This document shows positions 1 through 5,881 of a stretch of DNA of 5,881 nt, one piece after another. The stretch is from Bacteroidota bacterium. GTDB taxonomy: Bacteria; Bacteroidota; Rhodothermia; Rhodothermales; Rubricoccaceae. How positions within the stretch are numbered: the stretch's first letter is position 1; every line of letters begins with the position of its first letter. Both the position numbers and the translations under genes were made by a program. Under the pieces are notes generated by a model. The model was given only the letters and a program-made list of their open reading frames with translations. It was not told the DNA's origin and ran no database searches. The stretch spans positions 1 to 5,881 of the forward strand of contig JADFLK010000153.1 in NCBI GenBank assembly GCA_022564455.1, in the 5' to 3' direction.

Positions 1-55
1 TTGCGCGGCCGGAGCGTTGAAGAGACGACAGATCTGTATCTGGAGTAGAGTAGAC

Positions 56-62
56 CACCTCC
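56..62 (-). promoter_or_regulatory. Shine-Dalgarno-like GGAGGTG directly after purE
   Basis: Read on the minus strand, GGAGGTG follows the purE stop codon with no spacer. It is a near-perfect match to the anti-SD complement, and the four genes in this window have nothing comparable. No ATG or TTG follows at normal spacing before the window ends. The only nearby start is a GTG at 56-58 lying inside the motif, which opens a 19-codon frame to the edge (beginning VVYSTPDTDL). That peptide does not resemble PurK, the common partner of PurE. It may be the ribosome site of a next gene or chance. Confidence 0.25.
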
Positions 63-563
63 TTAGCCGGAGCTCTGAATTCGCTCGTCCATCTCACGGA
101 CGAGTTGCTTGAGTTCATTTTTGTAAACGGCAAACGCGTCAGCAAGGCGCATGTCGGAGAGCGCGAGGATCTGCACGGCCAGAATCGCCGCATTCTTCGC
201 CTGCCCAATAGCCACGGTAGCCACGGGCACTCCGCCGGGCATTTGCACGATAGAGAGGAGGGAGTCCAAACCCTTGAGGTCGCGAGTAGATATGGGAACG
301 CCAATAACCGGCAATGTGGTAGAGGCCGCCATCACGCCGGCAAGGTGTGCAGCGCCTCCCGCGCCCGTAATGATAACGCGAAGGCCGCGCTCAGTAGCCG
401 TTTCTGCATACTCCGAGGTATCGCCCGGCGCACGATGCGCCGACAGCACTCGCACCTCAAAGGGCACACTGAAGTCGGCCAGGATCTTTGCGGCCTCCTC
501 CATCACGGGCCAGTCGGACTCGCTGCCCATGACGATGCCAACGAGAGGGGTGGATTCAGGCAT
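63..563 (-). CDS. purE: N5-carboxyaminoimidazole ribonucleotide mutase, class I PurE
   Basis: PurE moves the carboxyl group of N5-CAIR to carbon 4 to give CAIR in cytosolic de novo purine synthesis. The class I form takes N5-CAIR made by PurK. The 166-residue protein matches the usual length of about 160-170. Visible signatures are GSESDWPVM (13-21), SAHRAP (41-46) with H43 at the place of the E. coli catalytic His45, GAGGAAHLAG (67-76), PVIGVP (85-90) and LDSLLSIVQMP (99-109). After AIG (118-120) the segment reads QAKNAA, two residues shorter than the E. coli GKAGAANAA form, which I recall as typical of Bacteroidota. The start is ATG at 561-563, two residues before the first core strand. Upstream is only a weak GGA seven bases away. 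It lies 46 bases after ftsK on the same strand and may be read through from it. No purK is visible in the window. Confidence 0.97.
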   Translation of the reverse strand: MPESTPLVGIVMGSESDWPVMEEAAKILADFSVPFEVRVLSAHRAPGDTSEYAETATERGLRVIITGAGGAAHLAGVMAASTTLPVIGVPISTRDLKGLDSLLSIVQMPGGVPVATVAIGQAKNAAILAVQILALSDMRLADAFAVYKNELKQLVREMDERIQSSG

Positions 564-609
564 AGAGATTTCCAGGAACGAGTGAAGTGGTTACGGCCCT
601 GTAGTACCG

Positions 610-3090
610 CTATACACCGGCGAGGAGGGCGTCAAGTTGCATCTCGTCGGCGACGAGTACGTCGCGGGCTTTGGAGCCCTCAAACGAGCCGACGATGCCC
701 GCATCTTCGAGTTGATCGACGAGGCGTGCAGCACGCGTGTACCCCACGGAGAGTTTCCTCTGGAGCAATGAAACGGAACCCTGCTGGCTCCTGACAATCA
801 CATGCGCAGCGTCTTCGAAGAGCTCGTCGCGCTCGCCGCTGCCACCGCCGACGTGCGCACCGCCGGATGCTTCTGTTTCGAGTGGCGGAAGCAGATACGG
901 TCCTGCGCCCTTCTGCGAGCCAATGTATTTGACAATGGCCTCGACTTCCCCCACGGAGATAAACGGCCCTTGCAGACGCGTAATCCGCGATCCGTTCATG
1001 TACAGGAGGTCGCCGTTGCCGATGAGGTGCTGCGCTCCGCCCATGTCGATGATGGTCCGCGAATCAATCCGCGAAGCCACCTGGTAGGCCACTCGGCTTG
1101 GGAAGTTGGCCTTGATGAGGCCGGTGATCACATCCACACTTGGCCGCTGCGTGGCGATAACGAGGTGGATGCCCACGGCGCGCGCCATCTGCGCCAGCCG
1201 AGCGATCGGCGCCTCAACCTCTTTGCCGCTTGTCATCATAAGGTCGGCCAGCTCGTCGATGACCACGACGATGTACGGGAGATGGCGGTGCTCCTCGTCC
1301 GGATCGTTCAGCGTACCGGAGGCCACCTTGGTGTTGTACTCGCCGATTCCACGCACGCCGGCAGCGGCCAGCAAGTCGTAGCGCTCTTCCATCTCCCGTT
1401 CGCAGCATTTCAGCACGCCCGCCGCCTGTGCGAAGTCTGTAGTGATGGGCTCATCGGCATCCTCCGGCATGGCGATGAAGTGATTGAGCAGGCCTACATA
1501 CGTGTTGAGTTCGATCTTTTTCGGGTCGATCATCACGAACTTGAGATCGTCCGGATGGCAGGCGTAGAGCAGACCCGTGATGAGCGTATTGACGCCCACC
1601 GACTTGCCCGAGCCCGTGGCGCCCGCAACGAGCACGTGCGGCATGTTGGTGAGATCCTGCAGAAACACCTCACCTTCGATGGTTTTGCCGAGGGCTACCG
1701 GGAGATTCATGCTCCCGCCCTCCTGGTTGCTGGCATCGCGGAACCTGGCCGTGGAGAGCATCGAGCGGAGTCGGACCATCTCGCGCGAGCGGTTCGGGAT
1801 CTCCACGCCAATCGCACTCTTGCCGGGAATGGGAGCGATAATGCGGATGCCCGGTGCGGCGAGGGCCATCGCAAGGTCGTCCTGTAGCGCCGTGATGCGG
1901 CTGATCTTGACGCCGGGCGCCGGTGCCAGCTCGTACCGTGTAACGGTAGGGCCAACAACGGCGTCGATTTCGACGATCTCGATGTTGTAAGTGTCCAGTT
2001 TGTCGAGGAGGATTTGCTTGTTCTCCTCAATCTCGTCCACGTCTACGCGCTGCTGATTGTCGGGTGCTTCCAGCAGTTCAATGGAAGGGAAATCGTAGGC
2101 GAAACTGCGGGCGTCGGGATGGCGCTCGCGGTCGAGGTCGGCCGTTTCCTCTTCTATAGGCCCGTGGATTTGAAAGGCGGGCTCGCCCGGACGGGGCGGA
2201 GTGCTCTGATGCTTTCGGAGTAGGTCGTCCACAAGCTCGTCATCGGTGGACGACACGCCGCCATTCGTCGCTGCCGGCGGGGGCGGCACGGCTTCAACGT
2301 GCAGAGGTGCTGGTTGGGTGGGTTCCGGCGCCTCGGGCTCTTCTCGCTCCGTCTTCACTTCTTGCTGCGTTTTTCGTTCTTCTACAGCCGCTTCACGCAA
2401 CATCTTTCGGTTGGCAGCGCTGTTCTTCAGCGATCTCCCCAGTTTGCCAAGGCCGTCCCGCAGGCGGATCAACCACGCTTCTACACGATCCAGCGTCGTC
2501 TGAATATCCCGATCTACAAAAAGGAGGACCGTTACCGCCAGGCCCAGGACCAGCAGGGCAAACGACCCGACTGCACCGACAATATTCTCCAGCCAATTCG
2601 CAACGCCAAGGCCCACCGCCCCGCTCCATAGATCGAGCGACATATCCGTGTGCTGCGCGATCCATCCAAGAAAGCAGGCGAGAAAGAACACTCCCGCGGC
2701 CATCAGCCCAGTAATCATGGGCAGGAAGACTGGCGTGCGCCTCCGGAACAGCACGTATCCCCACCCAAACAGCATCCCGAGCATTCCCAGGACGGGCAAG
2801 CCAAGGAAGCCTGGAACCAACGCGCGGCTTACGATAGCGCCCACGGGGCCAAGAAGGTTACCCGTACGATTGTCTCGCGCGTCGAACAGATCATCCCACC
2901 GAACTCCGCCGAGAAGGGCGTCATCCTCGCGGCTGTGCGTGAGGATGGCCAGCGTGACCAGGAAGGCCAGGGCCAGCAAAATCAGGCCAAGGATTTCCTT
3001 CTTGCGCTCACTCGATACGAGCGAGCCGGATGAGCCTGCCTTGCTTTTTTTTTTGCGCCTGGAAGTGGAGCGTGAACGGGTGCTGCTCAC
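610..3090 (-). CDS. ftsK: DNA translocase FtsK/SpoIIIE family
   Basis: FtsK is a membrane-anchored hexameric ATPase that pumps chromosome ends across the closing division septum. The 826-residue protein is complete. A basic cytosolic N-terminus (1-31, with RRKKKSK at 11-17) precedes four likely membrane segments near 32-51, 93-115, 121-145 and 168-192. A charged, proline-rich linker runs from about 195 to 345. The alpha/beta motor holds IAPIPGKSAIGVEIPN (418-433), Walker A GATGSGKS (490-497), DPKK (522-525), Walker B VVVIDELADLM (608-618) and ATQRPSVDVITG (646-657). The gamma winged-helix domain (about 755-815) has QQGSVSLLQRKLSVGY and EGSKAR, wording I recall from Bacteroidota. The start is GTG at 3088-3090; no ATG, and no usable alternative, lies between the comB stop and this codon, and the next in-frame Met is residue 103, beyond the first membrane segment. 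The linker is short beside the E. coli protein (1329 residues). Codons 13-16 hold a run of ten A. Confidence 0.97.
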   Translation of the reverse strand: MSSTRSRSTSRRKKKSKAGSSGSLVSSERKKEILGLILLALAFLVTLAILTHSREDDALLGGVRWDDLFDARDNRTGNLLGPVGAIVSRALVPGFLGLPVLGMLGMLFGWGYVLFRRRTPVFLPMITGLMAAGVFFLACFLGWIAQHTDMSLDLWSGAVGLGVANWLENIVGAVGSFALLVLGLAVTVLLFVDRDIQTTLDRVEAWLIRLRDGLGKLGRSLKNSAANRKMLREAAVEERKTQQEVKTEREEPEAPEPTQPAPLHVEAVPPPPAATNGGVSSTDDELVDDLLRKHQSTPPRPGEPAFQIHGPIEEETADLDRERHPDARSFAYDFPSIELLEAPDNQQRVDVDEIEENKQILLDKLDTYNIEIVEIDAVVGPTVTRYELAPAPGVKISRITALQDDLAMALAAPGIRIIAPIPGKSAIGVEIPNRSREMVRLRSMLSTARFRDASNQEGGSMNLPVALGKTIEGEVFLQDLTNMPHVLVAGATGSGKSVGVNTLITGLLYACHPDDLKFVMIDPKKIELNTYVGLLNHFIAMPEDADEPITTDFAQAAGVLKCCEREMEERYDLLAAAGVRGIGEYNTKVASGTLNDPDEEHRHLPYIVVVIDELADLMMTSGKEVEAPIARLAQMARAVGIHLVIATQRPSVDVITGLIKANFPSRVAYQVASRIDSRTIIDMGGAQHLIGNGDLLYMNGSRITRLQGPFISVGEVEAIVKYIGSQKGAGPYLLPPLETEASGGAHVGGGSGERDELFEDAAHVIVRSQQGSVSLLQRKLSVGYTRAARLVDQLEDAGIVGSFEGSKARDVLVADEMQLDALLAGV
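3045..3054 (-). repeat. A10 homopolymer near the 5' end of ftsK
   Basis: Ten consecutive A (coding strand) span Lys13-Lys14-Lys15 and the first base of Ser16 of ftsK. Runs of this length are known in bacteria as sites of RNA polymerase slippage and of replication slippage, and either would shift the frame at the very start of the gene. All three Lys codons are AAA, in an otherwise GC-rich gene where AAG would break the run. It may also be chance or a sequencing/assembly artefact. The unshifted frame gives the full-length protein. Confidence 0.8.
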
Positions 3091-3182
3091 GGTGCGCCTG
3101 CTAAGTGGGGGACGGTGCTGCCGGGTGTTCCGACGGACGTTTGAACAAACTACGTGATAGAACCGCCGAGAGGAAGGAACGC

Positions 3183-4010
3183 TCAGACTTCGGGAGCTTC
3201 AGCGAGATCTTCCTCGTACTTCGGCAAGGCGGCTACAAGTTCACGGGCTCGCTCCTTGTCGGCGTCGTCGAGAATCAGCAGGTTGTCCACGTAACGTGGA
3301 AGTAGGGGGAGTGCATCGATGCGAGCGCAGTACGTTACGTCATCACCGAACCCGAGGGCAATCAGCCGTTGTGTGTGGGCACAGTTGAACAGCGAACGGG
3401 CCAGCCTGCTGTGAACACTTCGGTACTGGGTGAGCGCAATGCGCGCGCCATCGGCGAGGCCGGACGGCACTCGGCCGGCCCACAGGTGATGGAGAATCAT
3501 ACCCGCACATAACACGTCCTCAAGCGCGGCGCACCCGTCGTGGCCGGCACAGAGAATTAGTACGTGCTGATCTTCACCGGCGGTGATGGAACGCTCATCA
3601 ATCTCGTTGAGATAGTCTACCACGCGGCTCAGGTTGAGGAAGCAGCCCGCAACCGTCTCCGCCGCACCGTTCAGGCTGGAGAATACCCGCGTACCGTTGC
3701 TGGTCGTAAGCACAACAATCTTGCCCGCGACGAGCGGAGGCTTGTACTCGAGCGGGGAGTTGCCTGCGCCGTACCCTTCTATGCGTTGCCCTCCTTGCTC
3801 GCCGCCGAGGAGCGACGTTTCCGGATCGAGCTGGGCGGCTACGCGCCCCGCCTCGCCTCTATCTGCCACCGGGAACACCTCGCGTGCGCCGTGTGCGAGG
3901 GCCGTTACAATAGTTGAACAGGCCCGAAGAACGTCGATAACGACGACGATCTTCCCCTTAACGGCATCCTCCGTCAGCGCTTTTGGCGAGAAGCAAACGT
4001 CGACGTTCAT
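3183..4010 (-). CDS. comB: 2-phosphosulfolactate phosphatase family protein (ComB)
   Basis: ComB removes phosphate from (R)-2-phospho-3-sulfolactate to give sulfolactate. The step was defined in coenzyme M synthesis in methanogens, but homologues are widespread in bacteria that do not make coenzyme M. From the ATG at 4008-4010 the protein has 275 residues, somewhat longer than the roughly 230-250 usual for the family. Family signatures, numbered from that Met, are IVVVIDVLRACST (21-33), GGEQGGQRIEGYGAGNSP (69-86), LTTSNGTRV (101-109) and LILCAGHDGCAALED (141-155). No signal peptide or membrane segment is seen, so it should be cytosolic. The frame continues to a TTG at 4038-4040, which would add MAPTSPALPQ. 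I prefer the ATG because the family fold begins at MNVDVCFSPK. Neither start has a Shine-Dalgarno. No comA, comC or comDE lies in the window, so the substrate is inferred from family only. Confidence 0.9.
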   Translation of the reverse strand: MNVDVCFSPKALTEDAVKGKIVVVIDVLRACSTIVTALAHGAREVFPVADRGEAGRVAAQLDPETSLLGGEQGGQRIEGYGAGNSPLEYKPPLVAGKIVVLTTSNGTRVFSSLNGAAETVAGCFLNLSRVVDYLNEIDERSITAGEDQHVLILCAGHDGCAALEDVLCAGMILHHLWAGRVPSGLADGARIALTQYRSVHSRLARSLFNCAHTQRLIALGFGDDVTYCARIDALPLLPRYVDNLLILDDADKERARELVAALPKYEEDLAEAPEV

Positions 4011-4126
4011 CTGGGGGAGAGCGGGAGAAGTAGGGGCCAAAATACAGGCGCGGCTGCGTCGGCAGCCCGAAGATATCGTCTCCGTCCGTCGCGTGCCTTC
4101 GCAGTGATGGAATTAACAATCAACGG

Positions 4127-5254
4127 TCAGCCTGCCTTGTGGAACGGCGGCTTGGTGATAGTCGCCTCAAGCGTGCGGTTACGCACCTTCATATAAATCG
4201 GTGAGCCGGGGGTTGTGTAGTCCGGGTTGTTCGGGACGAACCCGAGGCCGACGGCTTTGCCCAGTACCGGCGACTGTGTCCCGCTCGTGACCTCGCCGAT
4301 CTCGTTGCCGTCTGCGTCCGAGATCGGGCATCCCTGCCGCGCGATCCCGCGCTCGTTGATTACGAAGCCGATCAGCTTGCGTGGAATGCCCGCTGCCTTC
4401 ATTGCACGGACGGCCTCCACGCCAACGAAGTCGGCTGCGTCGGGCTTTGTCACCCAGCCGAGACCTGCTTCCAGCGGGTTGATGGACTCGTCGAGTTCGT
4501 GCCCATACAAACAGAAGCCTGCCTCGAGGCGGAGCGTATCGCGTGCCCCGAGGCCCGCCGGTTTGAGGCCGTGCCTTTCGCCCGCCGCCATCAGATCATT
4601 CCAAACCTCCTCGGCTTTTTCCGGCTCGCAGTAGATTTCCAGGCCCTTTTCCCCGGTGTAACCCGTGTAAGAGAGGATTGCTCGCTGGCATCCAAGAAAA
4701 GCGCCTGGCTCGGGTTGGATGAAATGGTAAAACGCGATGCCGGCCACGGGCAGATCCGTCACTTCCGCGATGATGTCGAACGCCTTCGGTCCCTGAAGCG
4801 CAAGCAGCGCGGTGCTGTCGGAGGCATCTTCAATCGAACAATCGAAACCTGATGCCTCGTGTTGCGCCCGGATGTGCGCGAGGTCTTTCTCGATGTTCGA
4901 GGCATTGATAACGAGCATGTACTCGTCCTCGGCTATTCGGTAAACGAGCAGGTCGTCCACCGCTCCGCCATCCTCCCGGCACATCACGGTGAACATCGCC
5001 TTGCCGTCGTAGAGCTTCGCGGCGTCGTTGGTGACGAGCCGCTGGACGAACTCGAACGCCTGCGGGCCGCGCACGAACACCTCGCCCATGTGGCTCACGT
5101 CGAACAGCCCCGCCGCCTGACGCACGGCATGGTGTTCGTCCATGATGCCGCTGTACTGCACGGGCATATCGAACCCCGCAAAGGGCATCATCTTAGCACC
5201 GAGCGCAACGTGAACGGCGTGGAGCGGCGTTGTTCTGAGGGTAGTGGATTCCAT
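4127..5254 (-). CDS. gcvT: Aminomethyltransferase, glycine cleavage system T-protein
   Basis: GcvT takes the aminomethyl group from the lipoyl arm of GcvH, releases ammonia and passes the one-carbon unit to tetrahydrofolate as 5,10-methylene-THF. The 375-residue protein is of normal length. Numbered from the chosen Met: [16 protein letters not shown] (21-36), FDVSHMGEV (51-59), [11 protein letters not shown] (96-106) with the Asp pair that includes the catalytic aspartate, INASN (116-120), LLALQGP (150-156), [13 protein letters not shown] (196-208), [20 protein letters not shown] (235-254) and PLEAGLGW (260-267). The C-terminal beta-barrel domain runs from about 291 and has [10 protein letters not shown] (320-329). 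The start is ATG at 5252-5254, where family similarity begins ([12 protein letters not shown]). The frame stays open to an ATG at 5398, but those 48 extra codons translate heptad-repeat DNA. The 20 bases before the chosen ATG are pyrimidine-rich, with no Shine-Dalgarno. No gcvH or gcvP is in the window. Confidence 0.96.
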   Translation of the reverse strand: MESTTLRTTPLHAVHVALGAKMMPFAGFDMPVQYSGIMDEHHAVRQAAGLFDVSHMGEVFVRGPQAFEFVQRLVTNDAAKLYDGKAMFTVMCREDGGAVDDLLVYRIAEDEYMLVINASNIEKDLAHIRAQHEASGFDCSIEDASDSTALLALQGPKAFDIIAEVTDLPVAGIAFYHFIQPEPGAFLGCQRAILSYTGYTGEKGLEIYCEPEKAEEVWNDLMAAGERHGLKPAGLGARDTLRLEAGFCLYGHELDESINPLEAGLGWVTKPDAADFVGVEAVRAMKAAGIPRKLIGFVINERGIARQGCPISDADGNEIGEVTSGTQSPVLGKAVGLGFVPNNPDYTTPGSPIYMKVRNRTLEATITKPPFHKAG

Positions 5255-5303
5255 CGGGGAAGGAGGACGATTGGAGCGCCAGAAGGTAGCGAAGCGGAGG
5301 AAA

Positions 5304-5364
5304 GCTGAACGGTGAATGGTGAAAGGTGGGTTCGAAGGTTTCAGGTTAAAAGGTTGAAGGTTGC
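5304..5364. repeat. Degenerate heptad arrays in the gcvT leader (GGTGAAN then AGGTTNN)
   Basis: Four adjacent 7-base units run GCTGAAC, GGTGAAT, GGTGAAA, GGTGGGT (5304-5331). Next come units around AGGTT at 5336, 5343, 5351 and 5358, with GGTT recurring at 5329, 5337, 5344, 5352 and 5359: spacings of 8, 7, 8 and 7, that is, heptads with single-base slips. The array sits 50 bases from the gcvT start and supplies the sequence of the false N-terminal extension of that frame. Confidence 0.75.
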
Positions 5365-5397
5365 GTTTCATTCGCCTCCCGCCCGCCCACTGTTCCA

Positions 5398-5427
5398 TTC
5401 CCCCTTCTTTCTCTCCTCCCCCTCCCC
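5398..5427. repeat. 30-base uninterrupted pyrimidine tract
   Basis: Every base from 5398 to 5427 on the plus strand is C or T, including CTCTCCTCCCCCTCCCC. Long purine/pyrimidine asymmetry of this kind can form triplex DNA when it has mirror symmetry, but the symmetry here is imperfect. It joins the heptad arrays on either side and may be a degenerate C/T-rich array of the same kind. Confidence 0.6.
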
Positions 5428-5635
5428 GAAATTCGAAATCTCATATCCGATATCCAGAATCCGTGCTCTGTCTCGCGTTATCCATTTTCTATGTCTAGCT
5501 CTTCATTCTTGCAACTTAGAGCTTGGAATTTGGAGCTTGGCTCCGTCCTCCGTCTCTTGTCCTCCTGTCTTCTACCCTCACCGCTCTATTCTTGGTATTT
5601 GGAGCCTGGAAGTTGGAGCTTGGCTCTGTCCTCGG
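5427..5635. repeat. Long phase-keeping degenerate heptad array
   Basis: Cutting the plus strand every seven bases from 5427 gives CGAAATT, CGAAATC, TCATATC, CGATATC, CAGAATC, CGTGCTC, TGTCTCG, CGTTATC, CATTTTC and so on. From 5511 the units become GCAACTT, AGAGCTT, GGAATTT, GGAGCTT, then the pyrimidine-rich TCCTCCG, TCTCTTG, TCCTCCT. The phase holds for 23 units to 5587; base 6 is a pyrimidine in all 23 (15 T, 8 C). After a one-base slip the words GGTATTT, GGAGCCT, GGAAGTT, GGAGCTT return from 5594. Adjacent units resemble each other while the word drifts along the array. It is similar in scale to the heptamer repeats (STRR) of heterocystous cyanobacteria, but far more degenerate. Confidence 0.7.
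5505..5635. repeat. Direct repeat pair of 48 bases (5505-5552 and 5588-5635)
   Basis: The two copies match at 40 of 48 positions without gaps. Both begin ATTCTTG and share TTGGAGCTTGGCTC followed by GTCCTC. They are offset by 83 bases, one short of twelve heptads. Each copy is itself made of GGAGCTT-type heptads, so the pair may be a segmental duplication within the array or a recurrence of a common module. Confidence 0.75.
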
Positions 5636-5643
5636 CGCGGAAG

Positions 5644-5707
5644 CCTCAGGGCATCTGAGAGTGTCCCCCTTCGCAAGGGGGACAGCCCCGCTTGCGGGGC
5701 AGGGGGT
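5644..5707. repeat. REP-like element of consecutive perfect hairpins
   Basis: Three hairpins lie in a row. CTCAG/CTGAG (5645-5649 with 5655-5659) has a 5-base loop. TGTCCCCCTT/AAGGGGGACA (5662-5671 with 5675-5684) is a perfect 10-bp stem around CGC. GCCCCGC/GCGGGGC (5685-5691 with 5694-5700) is a perfect 7-bp stem with a minimal TT loop. The trailing AGGGGG (5701-5706) could pair instead with CCCCCT (5665-5670), giving an alternative nested fold. There is no T-run, so a plain intrinsic terminator is unlikely. The G/C-run hairpin-plus-hairpin design resembles intergenic REP palindromes dispersed in many bacterial genomes. Copy number cannot be judged from one copy. Confidence 0.6.
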
Positions 5708-5736
5708 GCACTGGCTATCAGCCGCAACCCGATTTT

Positions 5737-5816
5737 ACCCTTTCCCCATTCCCCCAGGAACCGACGCGGCGCGCTCGGCGAGCACGCCCTACCACCCCTC
5801 ACACCCCCACACTCAA
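5737..5816. repeat. C-rich heptad-like stretches right of the REP-like element
   Basis: ACCCTTT, CCCCATT and CCCCCAG run in 7-base step at 5737-5757. A second stretch, 5792-5816, is made of CACCC/CACAC-type words. With base composition this skewed, the heptad reading is weaker than in the arrays to the left, and it may simply be low-complexity sequence. Confidence 0.3.
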
Positions 5817-5843
5817 GCTTCCGGCCACGCCCGTTCCGGAAGC
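5817..5843. repeat. Perfect 8-bp inverted repeat GCTTCCGG/CCGGAAGC
   Basis: The arms 5817-5824 and 5836-5843 are exact complements around an 11-base loop. No T-run follows on either strand, so it is not a canonical intrinsic terminator. It could be a protein-binding site, a terminator of another type for a gene outside the window, or chance. Confidence 0.4.
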
Positions 5844-5881
5844 CTCCCCATAGCGCACCACCGCCCCCTCACTGTCGTGGC

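Larger units (their letters stand above)
5255..5881. other. 627-base noncoding, repeat-rich region upstream of gcvT
   Basis: No protein or RNA gene is supportable here on either strand. The region holds degenerate heptad arrays (5304-5364 and 5427-5635), a pure pyrimidine tract (5398-5427), a REP-like hairpin cluster (5644-5707), C-rich heptad-like stretches (about 5737-5757 and 5792-5816) and a perfect 8-base inverted repeat near the right end. The gcvT promoter must lie somewhere here if gcvT is not read through from a gene outside the window, but I see no convincing promoter, including the Bacteroidota TAnnTTTG type. Confidence 0.8.

Noticed and set aside
1214..1408. A 64-codon minus-strand frame inside ftsK
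   Set aside because: Out-of-frame shadow of the ftsK motor domain, rich in Arg and Gly, no independent support.
802..1887. A 361-codon open frame on the plus strand, antisense to ftsK
   Set aside because: It lies wholly within ftsK, is rich in His/Arg/Ala as expected for antisense of a GC-rich gene, and shows no recognisable domain.
3139..3150. Palindrome GTTTGAACAAAC between comB and ftsK
   Set aside because: Only a 5-bp arm with a 2-base centre and no second copy; could be an operator but not supportable.
3146..3152. TAGTTTG upstream of ftsK, and a similar TATTTTG at 4038-4044 upstream of comB (minus strand), as Bacteroidota -7 promoter elements
   Set aside because: Both are one base shorter than the TAnnTTTG consensus and lack a TTTG element about 20 bases upstream. 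The resemblance is too weak to call.
4859..5308. A 149-codon plus-strand open frame antisense to gcvT
   Set aside because: Its sequence is a shadow of the gcvT codons; no motif, no start signal, and it runs on into repeat DNA.
5662..5700. Hairpins as an intrinsic terminator
   Set aside because: No T-run follows on either strand, and on the minus strand the element lies upstream of gcvT rather than after a gene in the window.
5697..5704. GGGCAGGG (and CCCTCCCC at 5420-5427) as KOPS sites for FtsK
   Set aside because: KOPS is defined in E. coli and its sequence is not conserved across phyla; both matches fall in G/C-run repeats where they arise by chance.
5578..5802. A 74-codon minus-strand open frame starting with GTG
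   Set aside because: It translates the REP-like palindrome and flanking low-complexity sequence; no protein family features.

Overview
The window carries four genes, all on the minus strand: gcvT (upstream), comB, ftsK, then purE (downstream). All four are housekeeping or core-metabolism genes. They are intact and close to their families' usual lengths. To their right lies a 627-base stretch without a gene (5255-5881), dense in short-period repeats. No RNA gene, CRISPR array, transposase or phage gene is visible.

Organism: a moderately GC-rich bacterium, most likely Bacteroidota in the broad sense, perhaps the Rhodothermus/Salinibacter side. The evidence is the wording of the FtsK C-terminal domain (QQGS..LLQRKLSVGY, EGSKAR), a PurE with the shortened GQAKNAAILA segment in place of the proteobacterial GKAGAANAALLA type, and the lack of Shine-Dalgarno sequences in front of most of the genes. 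This rests on recalled family sequences, not on a search.

Layout (minus-strand reading order): noncoding repeat region 5881-5255; gcvT 5254-4127 (glycine cleavage T-protein); a 116-base gap; comB 4010-3183 (2-phosphosulfolactate phosphatase family); a 92-base gap; ftsK 3090-610 (DNA translocase); a 46-base gap; purE 563-63 (purine synthesis); then 62 bases that open with an SD-like GGAGGTG and leave the window. Same-strand order and short gaps allow co-transcription, but the functions (one-carbon metabolism, sulfonate metabolism, chromosome segregation, purine synthesis) do not form one pathway. GcvT and PurE are linked only loosely, through one-carbon units and purines.

The most interesting part is the noncoding region. 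Much of it is built of degenerate 7-base units. The unit word changes from block to block (GGTGAAN, AGGTTNN, CGAAATC/CGATATC, GGAGCTT), yet the 7-base phase is held for long stretches. A compact REP-like element of nested perfect hairpins (5644-5707) follows. The heptad DNA reaches into the leader of gcvT and keeps a false N-terminal extension open there. I found no credible new multi-gene system; the repeat architecture is the candidate for something undescribed.
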